In this document: in pieces, positions 19,485-30,100 of the stretch
Layout of the letters: every line of letters starts with the position of its first letter
How positions within the stretch are numbered: the stretch's first letter is position 1
NCBI RefSeq assembly: GCF_002287075.1
Contig: NZ_NSKE01000001.1
Location: 62,001-126,000 of the forward strand
Reading direction: 5' to 3'
Length of the DNA stretch: 64,000 bases
DNA from: Fodinibius salipaludis
Lineage (GTDB): Bacteria; Bacteroidota; Rhodothermia; Balneolales; Balneolaceae
Notes under the pieces: model-generated
The model's database searches: none
Told to the model about the DNA's origin: nothing
Seen by the model: the letters and a program-made list of their open reading frames with translations, nothing else
Program-made: the position numbers and the translations under genes

Positions 19485-20170
19485 GAAACCTCATCCCGTT
19501 GTTACTGTAATATTAACCTAAATTTAGCCGCTCTGCTTTGGATTATTCCGTACTGATATAATATATGCCTATTAATATTTATTAAAAATTTTTAATAAAT
19601 ATGTTTAGATAGAGAAACCCAATGTTATTATCAGTGTTTATTTGATCATGATATGATTAAACCCTCCTCAGATCTGCCTGATAACATCCAATCATAATAC
19701 ATTAGTTATGTTATCAGATGAAAATTAACAGCTAATACGAACCGTCATAAAAACCTACCAAGTACTTTTTAATACATTTCTCTCTTTTGATGCTACGCTT
19801 CTGAGAATAGTTTCATCCTGTACTACAAAATGCTACATGCTATTCCTCTTTTCTCCTACAGACAAAAATTCCATAAACTATTATGTTATTCATAGATGAA
19901 AAACTGTGAGAGAGTTTGACATTCTGAAACTGCACAACCTTATGAATGCTTCGGCATAATATTAGGGTAAGTCTAAAATAATGACCGTGGACTTCTTCTT
20001 GAAAATTGGCCTTAATTGGTATTTCAAAGTTGTGTGCGGCGGTCTAATATTCATCGGTATATCAATACCGGTGGTGAAGCCAGCAGTTGAGGGTGCTTTG
20101 AGAAATCGAGGCTGAGATTACACCCCAATACTTACTTCGGTAATACGAAATAAGGAAACTGTTGGCTTTT
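19485..20170. other. 686-bp intergenic region
   Basis: No convincing gene lies here. The half next to the hybrid kinase is AT-rich and must hold its promoter. It also contains the inverted repeat at 19678-19717. The half nearer the ATPase is richer in G+C and includes a small open frame of 44 codons at 19981-20115 on the plus strand (start MTVDFFLKIG, end GALRNRG). Its middle is hydrophobic, but with no homologue visible to me it is left uncalled. Confidence 0.5.
19678..19717. repeat. 10-bp inverted repeat, possible operator or hairpin
   Basis: CTGATAACAT is followed after 20 bases by its exact reverse complement ATGTTATCAG. A related sequence, ATGTTATTATCAG, lies about 50 bases away near 19622. 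It lies about 190 bases upstream of the hybrid kinase start. The spacing is compatible with a protein-binding site; no T-tract supports a terminator. Confidence 0.4.
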
Positions 20171-22849
20171 TTATTTTTGCAGAACTTCCAGATCCGGTCC
20201 ATACCCCTTCCACAGTTGTCCCACCAGAAGTGGAATTACACTCATGATAAAAACCACCCCCCAACCGGTTACCGTAGGTGGCGTAACTTTTAACACATCA
20301 CTTATCACCGGCACATAAACAGCTACAAACAGTAAGCCGGTACATAGCAGCAGCGCGGCCCAGATATAGTTATTTGTTGTTATGGTGTTATTCCAAAACC
20401 CAGAATCACTGCTTCGCATATTAAATACATGCCACAACTGGGCAAAAGCAAGTGTTAAAAATGACAACGTAACGGCCTTATCAGCCGATAGAAGCAGGTA
20501 CTCCATCCCAATAAAAAGTGAGCCGAGAACCGATAGCGTAATAATAAACGCATAACCAGCTATTCCTATCCATTCGCTACGGCCCAAGATAGGCTGTTCG
20601 GGACTGCGTGGCGACTTTTGCATAATTCCCGCTTCCCCTTCACCAACGCCCAGTGCCAAGGCCGGAAAAACATCGGTAACTAAATTCAAAAAGAGAATCT
20701 GCAGCGGTAAGATGGGTAACGCAGTGCCAATAATAGTCGCCATAGCCACCACCATAACCTCGCTTACATTGCACGACATCAGGTAGTAAATGAACCGCCG
20801 GATATTATTGAAAATTACGCGTCCCTGCTCTATTGCACTCACAATGGTAGAAAAAGCATCATCCAATAGCACCATATCCGAGGCCTCTTGTGCTACTTGA
20901 GTTCCCCGCTGCCCCATAGCAATACCAATATCAGCCTTTTTAAGAGCCGGAGCATCATTCACCCCATCGCCCGTCATCGCTACAATCTGACCTTTCTTTT
21001 GAAAGAGCTCGATAAGATCCAGTTTTTGACTGGGACTTACACGTGAAAAGACCGAGGTGTGATAGATCTCATTTGTCTCCGGGCTGTCCATTTCCAATCC
21101 TGCAATATCCGGTAAATCCCGACCATGTATGGCTTCCCGATTGTTCAGATCAATACCCACGGATTCAGCAATTGATTCAGCAGTTGCCTTTTGGTCGCCT
21201 GTTATCATAACCACTCGAATACCTGCTTGCTGACATCGAAAAATTGCAGGTTTCACGTCACTACGGGGTGGATCGCTCAGTGCCACAAGCCCTATCAGTG
21301 TTAACTCTTCGTAGGGATTCCCTTCGATCGTATCCACTGTTTTAACAGCAAACGCCAGCATGCGTAACCCCTCTCGTCCCAGCTCCAGGTTCAGTTCCTC
21401 CCATTGTTCGCGGTCCTTTTTTTGCAACGGTTGAACTTCTCCATCTACCATTACTGAACTGCAGACATCCAATACTGCCCCCGGTGCCCCTTTAACGCTA
21501 ACCCGATACTCACCGTCCTTCTTTTTATTCCAGGTAGCCATCATCTTTACATCTGCGTCAAAGGCTTCCTCTCGAATTTCCGGATATTTAGATGGGAGCT
21601 CGTCAATAACTAATCCAGCCTTTTTAGCCGCTTCTAATAAGGCAATTTCCAATGGATCGCCTGTTCCGCCTTTTTCTTGATGATACAGCGATGCGTTATT
21701 ACAGAGAACGCCGACTTCCAGAGCCAATCTAAGATCACTGTTATCTGACATCTTATGCTCAGACAAAGAAATGTCTCGATCCCCTGACAAATAAAAGCCG
21801 GTGACTGTCATTTTGTTTTCTGTCAACGTTCCGGTTTTATCCGTGCAAATAATACCGGTAGCCCCTAATGTTTCAACGGATGAGAGTCGGTTGACCAGTG
21901 CATTTTTTCTGGCCATTAACCGAATCCCTTTCGCCAGGGCAATAGTGGCTACAATAGGCAACCCTTCCGGTATTGCCGCTACCGCCAGCGCAATGCCTGT
22001 TTCGACCATCAGAAATAACTCTTTCCCTGCCCAGATCCCTGATCCTACCACAAATAGAGCTATTATTAGCGTTATTGTAATTAAGCGATAGCCAAGTTTA
22101 TCGAGTCGTTCTTCGAGCGGTGTCTGCTCTTGGTCCGCTTCTTCTACCAGCGATGAAATCGCTCCCAGTTCGGTATCTAATCCCGTTGAAACAACCACGG
22201 CCTCTCCCGATCCGCGCGTCACGGCAGTTCCTTTATAAAGCATATTATCCCGTCCAGCCAATACCGTATCTTCTGCAACCGCATCTCCCTGTTTGGAGAC
22301 CGGTAAACTTTCTCCCGTCAACGCTGACTCATCAGATTGCAGCTTGGATTGTTTAATGATGCGTAAATCAGCAGTAATAATATCACCGCCTTCGATTATA
22401 ACCACGTCTCCGGGCACCAATTCTTCGGCATCAATTTCAATGATTTTGCCTGCACGACGGACTCTTGTGCTCACTTTTCCCAGTTTAAAAAGAGCTTCCA
22501 TTGAACGAACGGCGCGCAGTTCGGTAAAAAATCCGATGACGGTATTAATTACAATTACGGCCACAATAGCCCAGCCGTCCACATATTCTCCCAACCAAAA
22601 TGCAAAGAGTGCTGCAGTAGCCAAAAGTACAATGATGATACTTTTAAGCTGATTGATGAGGATCTCTACGATACCCCGCTTCTTATGCTTGCGAAGCTGG
22701 TTTGGGCCAAATTTTTGTTGGCGCTGCCTAACTTGTTTTGATGACAGTCCGTGTTTCGAATCAACCTCTAAGACGCCAAGAACATCTGCAATATCAAGCG
22801 CCCAAGGTTGTTTATCAAAGAAAGGATTGGTTTCTACCGGCCTGTCCAT
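20171..22849 (-). CDS. SERCA-like Ca2+-transporting P-type ATPase
   Basis: An 892-residue P2-type ATPase. The actuator motif LTGES, the phosphorylation site D337 in CTDKTGTLTEN and the hinge TGDGVNDAPA are all intact. Residues that bind calcium in SERCA are matched: AAIPEGLP in helix M4, NVSE in M5 and NLVTD in M6. This favours calcium over sodium or proton export. The N-terminal cation-transporter domain (about 10-70) and the C-terminal four-helix block are normal in length. It lies 43 bases downstream of the CheB-like gene on the same strand, at the 3' end of the stress island, and may be cotranscribed with it. Related pumps sit in stress regulons of other bacteria; that role here is inferred. 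Confidence 0.9.
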   Translation of the reverse strand: MDRPVETNPFFDKQPWALDIADVLGVLEVDSKHGLSSKQVRQRQQKFGPNQLRKHKKRGIVEILINQLKSIIIVLLATAALFAFWLGEYVDGWAIVAVIVINTVIGFFTELRAVRSMEALFKLGKVSTRVRRAGKIIEIDAEELVPGDVVIIEGGDIITADLRIIKQSKLQSDESALTGESLPVSKQGDAVAEDTVLAGRDNMLYKGTAVTRGSGEAVVVSTGLDTELGAISSLVEEADQEQTPLEERLDKLGYRLITITLIIALFVVGSGIWAGKELFLMVETGIALAVAAIPEGLPIVATIALAKGIRLMARKNALVNRLSSVETLGATGIICTDKTGTLTENKMTVTGFYLSGDRDISLSEHKMSDNSDLRLALEVGVLCNNASLYHQEKGGTGDPLEIALLEAAKKAGLVIDELPSKYPEIREEAFDADVKMMATWNKKKDGEYRVSVKGAPGAVLDVCSSVMVDGEVQPLQKKDREQWEELNLELGREGLRMLAFAVKTVDTIEGNPYEELTLIGLVALSDPPRSDVKPAIFRCQQAGIRVVMITGDQKATAESIAESVGIDLNNREAIHGRDLPDIAGLEMDSPETNEIYHTSVFSRVSPSQKLDLIELFQKKGQIVAMTGDGVNDAPALKKADIGIAMGQRGTQVAQEASDMVLLDDAFSTIVSAIEQGRVIFNNIRRFIYYLMSCNVSEVMVVAMATIIGTALPILPLQILFLNLVTDVFPALALGVGEGEAGIMQKSPRSPEQPILGRSEWIGIAGYAFIITLSVLGSLFIGMEYLLLSADKAVTLSFLTLAFAQLWHVFNMRSSDSGFWNNTITTNNYIWAALLLCTGLLFVAVYVPVISDVLKVTPPTVTGWGVVFIMSVIPLLVGQLWKGYGPDLEVLQK

Positions 22850-22892
22850 AGATGAATAAAATCATATTTTGCATGAAGCATCTATGGACAAT

Positions 22893-24029
22893 CTAAAATA
22901 AATATTTGGTATTTATTGCATCTTTTTCGCGGCTAATATATTCGATATCACTACCAAGCTTGGAATATTTAATTAATTGATTCGTAATATCTTGCGGAGT
23001 GCAATATGTTTTTGTTATTCCTTTTGAAATAGTTGACAAAGGAAGATCAGGAATAATAGAAGACCGGGGATCCTGAACGATAACTTGTCCGGAGTGATTT
23101 TTAATTTCTTCAGCCCCACTTAATCCATCACTCCCACAACCGCTTAGCAATACTCCAAGAACCTTATTGCCACTTACTTTAGCTGCAGAACGAAATAATA
23201 CATCAATAGATGGACGCATATTATTTTCTCGGGGACCGCGACATATCGAAGCCTCAATAGTTGAAGCAGACTTGGAAATTTCACACTGATATCCACCGGT
23301 TGCAATATATGCAGTACCGGCCTCCAAGGGTTCGCCGTTCTCTACTTCTTTGACAGATATTTTGCAAACTGAATCTAAAGAAGTAGCCAAATACTCAGTA
23401 TACGTCCGTGGAAGATGTTGAACAATAACCAAAGGTATTGCCAAATCTTTGGGCAATTTACTCAATATTGAAAATAGTGTCAGCACTCCTCCGGTACATC
23501 CACCTATTACGGCAACTTCAATTGGCTGTGGCTCTTTAACTTCGGCACTAAAATCCCCAAAACTTTTCTGCGGCTGGGTTAACGACTCGAGCATCATATC
23601 ATCTATATTCTGATGCTTTTTCATTTTGTAAACGGCCTTAAGTAAAGGCTCCAATCGTTTTTTAAGATGCCGTTCTGCAAATAGAATCAGATTATTTGAT
23701 TCCGGTTTGGTTACAAAGTCAATGGCCCCCAGTCGTAGCGCTGTTATTGCCGCTTTTGCTCCACCTTCGTTGCGGGGACTTATGACAATTACCGGCAAGT
23801 TGCTGAATGAAGTCTGTACTTTCTGCAATATATCTAACCCTTCGCCCTCAATATCATCGATGCTCAACAGAACAATATCGGGTGCTACGTTACGAATAAC
23901 TGTTTCTACCGTATCAAACGCGTCATTCAACCAAAACATACGGTACTCTTCACGCTGTTCAAGAATGGTTGTTATTGCTCTTCTGACAAGAATATTTTTA
24001 TCGATGATTAATACATTTACGATATCCAT
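22893..24029 (-). CDS. Atypical CheB-like protein (pseudo-receiver plus methylesterase-like domain)
   Basis: A 378-residue protein with the CheB layout: receiver-like domain (about 4-115), linker, and CheB methylesterase-like domain (about 170-360). In the receiver the phosphoacceptor aligns with S56 (PDIVLLSIDD where CheB has PDVITLDVEM), and the second acidic residue of the usual DD pair is K11. The distal TKP lysine is kept. In the esterase domain the nucleophile motif reads IGGC178TGG where CheB has IGASTGG, so Ser is replaced by Cys. The other triad positions, H205 (VQHLP) and D301 (GCGSDG), are kept. No methyl-accepting protein, CheR, CheA or CheW is encoded nearby. It may be a thiol hydrolase or a non-catalytic regulator; that it demethylates chemoreceptors is doubtful. 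Confidence 0.85.
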   Translation of the reverse strand: MDIVNVLIIDKNILVRRAITTILEQREEYRMFWLNDAFDTVETVIRNVAPDIVLLSIDDIEGEGLDILQKVQTSFSNLPVIVISPRNEGGAKAAITALRLGAIDFVTKPESNNLILFAERHLKKRLEPLLKAVYKMKKHQNIDDMMLESLTQPQKSFGDFSAEVKEPQPIEVAVIGGCTGGVLTLFSILSKLPKDLAIPLVIVQHLPRTYTEYLATSLDSVCKISVKEVENGEPLEAGTAYIATGGYQCEISKSASTIEASICRGPRENNMRPSIDVLFRSAAKVSGNKVLGVLLSGCGSDGLSGAEEIKNHSGQVIVQDPRSSIIPDLPLSTISKGITKTYCTPQDITNQLIKYSKLGSDIEYISREKDAINTKYLF

Positions 24030-24163
24030 AATAATTTTATTTCTGGGGTAATCATTTTAAAATACCTTGAAATAAATGTATGAAATTGTTTAGCGGATAG
24101 ATGTACGTACTACTATATAATAGTTGTAAGAATTTCCACCATATAAACAATCCAAAAAAATAT

Positions 24164-27100
24164 CTATTCCTCTATAATGATGCTTAAATGATAATCTCCT
24201 GAAGTATTCGGAATTGAACATGTCACGACGTCATTTTTTGAAGAAACCGGCGACCCATTCAACAAGGCAGTAATTGTTCCCTTGGATAATTTATTGGGAT
24301 TCAATATTTCGATATGCAACTCAACATCATGTCCTTTATTACTAATCCAACACTCGTACTTTTTCCACGAGGAAATAACAGTGGGCTTAATCTCAATGTT
24401 AATTCCATCAACAAAAGTTATACCTAAAATGGATTCCAGTATCACGCGATACATCCATCCCGCCGAGCCGGTATACCAGGTCCAACCTCCCATTCCCACT
24501 AACGGATGTTCTCCATAGATATCAGCCGCAACAGCATAAGGCTCAACTTGATAACACTCTACATCTATATTATTTAAAGCATGATTGACAGGCAAAAGCA
24601 TCTTCATATATGAGATAGCCTTTTCGACTTGTCCTGCTTCTGCAAATGCTTTGACCAACCACAACGCGGCATGAGTATATTGACCTCCATTTTCGCGAAT
24701 GCCCGGGATATACCCTTTGATGTAACCGGGATTTTTCTCGGTTTGGTCAAAAGCCGGTGTCAGTAATTTTATTATACCATCCTGCTTCGATACCAAATGC
24801 TGTTCGGCAGCAAATAGTGCTTTTTCTGTTTTAGCAGGTGTTCCGGCTCCGGAAATAACCGACCATGCCTGGGCAATTGCATCTATGCGACACTCATCAT
24901 TTTGGGATGACCCCAGTGGGGTGCCGTCATCATAATAAGCCCGCCGGTACCATTCTCCGTCCCATCCCTCCTCATTGAGATGTTTTTCCAGATCTTCTTT
25001 ATAGGTGCTGTATCTATCCAGTCTCTCCTTGTCATTGTAAGTCTTAACAATCGGAATAAAATCGTTCAAGATAGTGTAAAGGAAAAATCCCAGCCAGATG
25101 CTTTCGCCCTTACCATCAACACCTACTTTATTCATGCCGTCATTCCAGTCCCCGCCACCAATTAAAGGCAACCCATGTGCTCCCTTTGTTAACGAGCGGT
25201 CAATAGCCCGACAGCAGTGCTCGTATAAGGATCCCTGTTGATCTGATACCTCCGGCTGCAAGTAAACCTCATGCTCTCCTTCATACAATTGACGCGCCTT
25301 TAAAAAAGCAACCTGTTCATCCAAAATAGCATTGTCGCCTGAATTTTTAATATAAAAAGCCGTTGTATAGGGCAGCCAAAGCAGATCATCGGTAATGATT
25401 GATCGAATACCCCGATCGGTCGGTGGATGCCACCAATGCAGTACATCTCCCTCCTCAAACTGATGAGCAGCATGCAATAGAATTTGTTTGCGGGTTAGCT
25501 TGGGATCCAAATAGCAAGCGGCCGTAGCATCCTGCAGCTGATCCCGAAATCCAAATGCCCCACCTGCTTGATAAAAACCGGTACGTCCCCACATTCGGCA
25601 GGCTATATTCTGATATTGCAGCCAGCCATTCATTAACACGTTTAATTCCGGTTCCGGAGTCTTAACTTGGATGCCACCGAGTTTCTCGCGCCAAAAAGTC
25701 TTGACCTCCCTAAGTGATTGTTCTATAGTTTCAATATCCTGATATTTGCTGATCAGCGTTACCCCCTCCTCATGATGCTGTACTTCTCCCAAATAAAAAT
25801 AAATATCGGCAGTTTCGCCCGATTTTAGTTCCAGAGAAAACTGATGGGCCGCACATGATTCAAACCTCATCCCAAAACGTCCATTTAAGGCCATATCCCT
25901 TCTAACCGCTTTTGGATTTTGTAAATTTCGATTACGTCCAATAAATGCTTGTCGATCGGAGGAATAAGAAACCGAGTAGATATCATGCTCCGTTGTAAAG
26001 CCGGAGAATGCTACTCGTCCCGCAAATTCATTGTTGTAATGGTTGCGCGCAAAGATGGTTTGCATCTTTTCATCAATGGAGGTTATAATCTCACGGGTCG
26101 CATGCTCTCTGAATACCCCCAGAACCAAATCTTTATACTCTAACAACGTCAACTTTTTATCCATCAACCCTTCATTTGATAGCCTAAGTTTTACAAACTT
26201 AATTGGGTCGTCTTTGTCCACCCACGTACTTACCTCCTGCTCTATATTCATGGTTGTACTTCGATAGGTTGAATATCCGTGCCCATGCCTGACTTCATAA
26301 TTAGTACTACCCGGTACCGGCTGTGGCATAGGCGACCAAAATAGTTTTTCGTCTTCATCCCGTATATAAATAGCCTCCCCGGATGGATCCAACACCGCAT
26401 CATTAGACCAAGGAGTAAGCTTATTCTCTCGACTATTTTTACTCCAGGTGTATGCAGATCCCTTTTCGGTTGTCAAAAAACCAAAATGCGGATTGGCTAT
26501 AACATTGATCCACGGCGCCGGTGGAAAGAGCAACTCTTTGGTATCCGGATCGGTCCGGAGGGTGATAATATACTCACGGCCGTTGGTAGAAAAACCACCG
26601 TAACTGTTATAAAACAATAAACCATCACCAATATCACTGGACTCATTCCCAGCCCCAACATGTTCAACCGGTTTGTATATTGATTTAAATTTTTCAGTTA
26701 TTTCTATCTGATTCTGCTCTTTCAACTGCGTAAGATCGGGCAGTTTTCCTGTAAGGACTACATGAGCTACGGTATTAATAAGGATGTTATCTTCTCGGCT
26801 CAACTCATCACTTCGGAGGATAAAAACTCCACCTTTTTCTTGCTGCGTATGACGTTCAGTGGTTTGCTGTAACTGCTGTTGGATTAATTCCTGGAGTTCA
26901 TTGACATACGATGGCGGATGATCGTTCATAAAAAATAAATCAACTTTCAAGCCACGTTGACGCCAAAAATGATGAGCTTTTAGTAGTAGTGTTACCTCCC
27001 GCATAAACTTTTTATCATCAATATGATATACTAAAATGGGTGCATCACCGGAAATTCCATGAGCCCAAAGACCCGACTGTGTTTTTCTGTTTTGCGTTAA

Positions 27101-30100
27101 TGTATTTTCCTTAGCTCGCAAGGCTTCGCAATTATACACAAGATACCCCGTGAGATGCTGAATATACTGGGCTTGTTCACCGCTTAGTCCTACATGTTCC
27201 AACTCTACATTGCCATAGATAGAAGCAAGTTCAAAAACACGATCCGTAGCGTAGATATTATCATATTGATCCCCCATAGCCACCGCTTCATCACGGTTGG
27301 CAACCCTTCCTAATCCAAAGGTAATATTCTTTTTCTCCCCTGGATCAAGTGTTATTACCCTTCGAATACTCACAATAGGATCTTTCACATTACCAACCGA
27401 GCCGCTGAGTCTTTCTCCTTTATCCAAAACCCGAGGATTCTGCATGGAGCGGTTTCGCCCAATAAATTGACCACGATCTGTTTCAATCTGAAGCTCCTCG
27501 GAAAAACTGTCCGCATCTTCACTGGCGATAGTATGTACCAGCCAAATGGGATCCTCATCTTCTGCTCGCGGACGTCGTTTTGCCAATATTGAATGATGTT
27601 CTTGCAGGTATTCTGTTTGAACAAATAAATTTGAAAATGCTGGATGGGCCCGGTCGGCCTGTTGGGTATTTAAAACGACTTCAGCGTAACTGGTAATTTC
27701 AATCTGGCGTTTACGTTCCGAATAGTTTGTCAACGTTATTTTTCGCAGCTCTATGTTGTCTTCGGGCGAAACACAGACCTCCAAAAATGTTTCAATCCAG
27801 TCATCTACACGAGCAATCTGCACTTTCCCTGCATGAAACCATGTATCATATCGGTCAGCCTGGCGTTTAACCGGTTGATGCCCGGCCGACCAGTAATTAC
27901 CACTTTCCAAATCTCGAATATAGAAAAACATGCCATAGTGATCGGTTACTACATCCGGTTGCCATCGGGTAAGCATGACATCATTGGTATAAGAGTAGCC
28001 CGTTCCCGAATGGGTTATCAACGTCGAATAACCTCCATTGGAAAGAACATGTGTTCGGGGCGGAGTATTATCCAGATCCTCTATACTGGCATGATCCACT
28101 ACATTTTTAGCGCGCTCCTCTTCGGCCGGTTCAAGCTCCACATCAATAGGACGTGGCTCCTTAATGGGAATTCCTCGTGGAATTCGTTCTTGTAAAAGCA
28201 GCTCACAGGAACGAACCAAGGGGTGATCATGGAATAATTGTTGCACGCGGTTATTATCCAATACATTTAAGAGAGCCAATAGACTCATACCCTGGTGATG
28301 AGCCATATACATTTTCACTACGGCATTGTTATCATCCCCAGAAAGGTGACGAGGCGTATAGTCCAAAGCTTCATAAAAACCATTTGCCCCATAAACGCCC
28401 TCATCTCGCAATTTTCGAAGGTTTTTAAGCGCTTGTTTAGGATCCACCATCAGCGCGAGCATGCCAGCGTAAGGTGCCACCACATAATCCTCAGCCAATC
28501 CCCGGCGTAACCCAAGCCCCGGCACACCAAATGCGCGGTATTGGTAATGCAATTCCAAGTTACGCACGTTATATCCGCTTTCCGAAAATCCCCAGGGCTT
28601 ATTCCGCAAAGAACCATAATTCCGCTGCCAAAGAACCACATTTTCGTAGGTGTTACTGAGCAGCGTATTTTCAAATTGGGACATAAACAGCAGCGGCATC
28701 AAATATTCAAACATGGTACCGCCCCAGGAAAGCAGAATTTCGTTGCGTTCAATACTTGTCAGTCTTCGACTTAGCCGAAACCAGTGTTTGGGTGGTACTT
28801 CGCCCTTTGCTATCGCAATAAACGATGCCAGACGGGCCTCACTGGCCAACAGATCATAATAACTATTATCCTGATGGGCCCGATCTACATTATAACCAAT
28901 ACTAAATAACTCACGGTCGGAATCATACACCAGCGAAAAGTCCATCTCTTCCACCATCTCCCGACAAGTACGGCTCAATTTGGAAGCCCTTAAAAGGAGA
29001 TTAGCATACACACTGGTATTAAGCGTGTCTTTGTTAATTGATGCTTTGCTATTTACGGCCCCGAACTTCTCGATTTCATCCAGTTGGCCCTCGATCTGAA
29101 TCAACGGACGTTGAAGCCAATCGCTCCATTCATGATTAAGCAGATCTTCCAATGAATATTCTAAGATGCCGGCTGAAAGTTGATCAAGCTTTTTAGCATC
29201 CTCACGTAACGCTATCAAGCTCTCCTTCCAAGTTTCGATGGATTCGGGAGCACTATCGGGAATTTCGTCGTTCATTCTCTTTGTAATAGCAATCACTTCA
29301 TCTGCAACTCCTTTGTAATTGCCACTTTGCTTAAGCTCAGAAAACAGATCCTGCAAAACCTGTATAGTATCGTGTAAACCGACCCAAAACGCTGGATTTG
29401 GCCAAGTCCGTTTATCAAGTTGATGCAATGCCTGTTCAACGACCAACAGTGCTGCCGCCAAATTTCCCGAATCAACGGTGGATACATATTTGGGATTCAA
29501 TACGTCTCCTAATCTCGTACTGTACCAGTTATAGAAATGTCCGCGATACCGATCGAGCTCCCCCATTGAGGTAAGCATTTTATCAAGAAGGTTAACCATT
29601 TCGGTTAGTGTTAGATAACCCATCTCAAAAGCCGAATAGACCGCTGTAAGTGCAAGCCCCATATTTGTCGGGGATGTACGTCCAACCGCCCCGATGTAGG
29701 GTTCTTCCTGCACGTTATCGGGAGGCAGCCAAGAGTGTTCTTCATTAACATATTGCTCAAAGAAATGCCATGTTCTGCGAGCATATTGCCGTAACTCTTG
29801 GTACTGTTTGGATGATAATACTCGCTTTTCAGTTTTAAGGGGACGACTCAAAAAGTACGTCACATAGGGCGCCAAAAACCAACCCAAACATATAGGAACG
29901 GCAATAAATAAAACGGAGGTGCTGAATATACTTACCAATGCTAAACAAAGCCCTCCCCATATAATATTCGGGGTCATCTTTAGCCAATAATCCCATTGTG
30001 ATCCATCAGCATGTTCTTTCTCAACCTGTGTGGCGGTAGTCCATTCCAATAAATGGTTTTGAGTTTTAAACAGACGATAAAGTGTTCTTAAAATGGCATC

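Noticed and set aside
19981-20115. 44-codon open frame as a real gene
   Set aside because: No family resemblance, no clear ribosome-binding site, and it is short enough to occur by chance; kept only as an observation.
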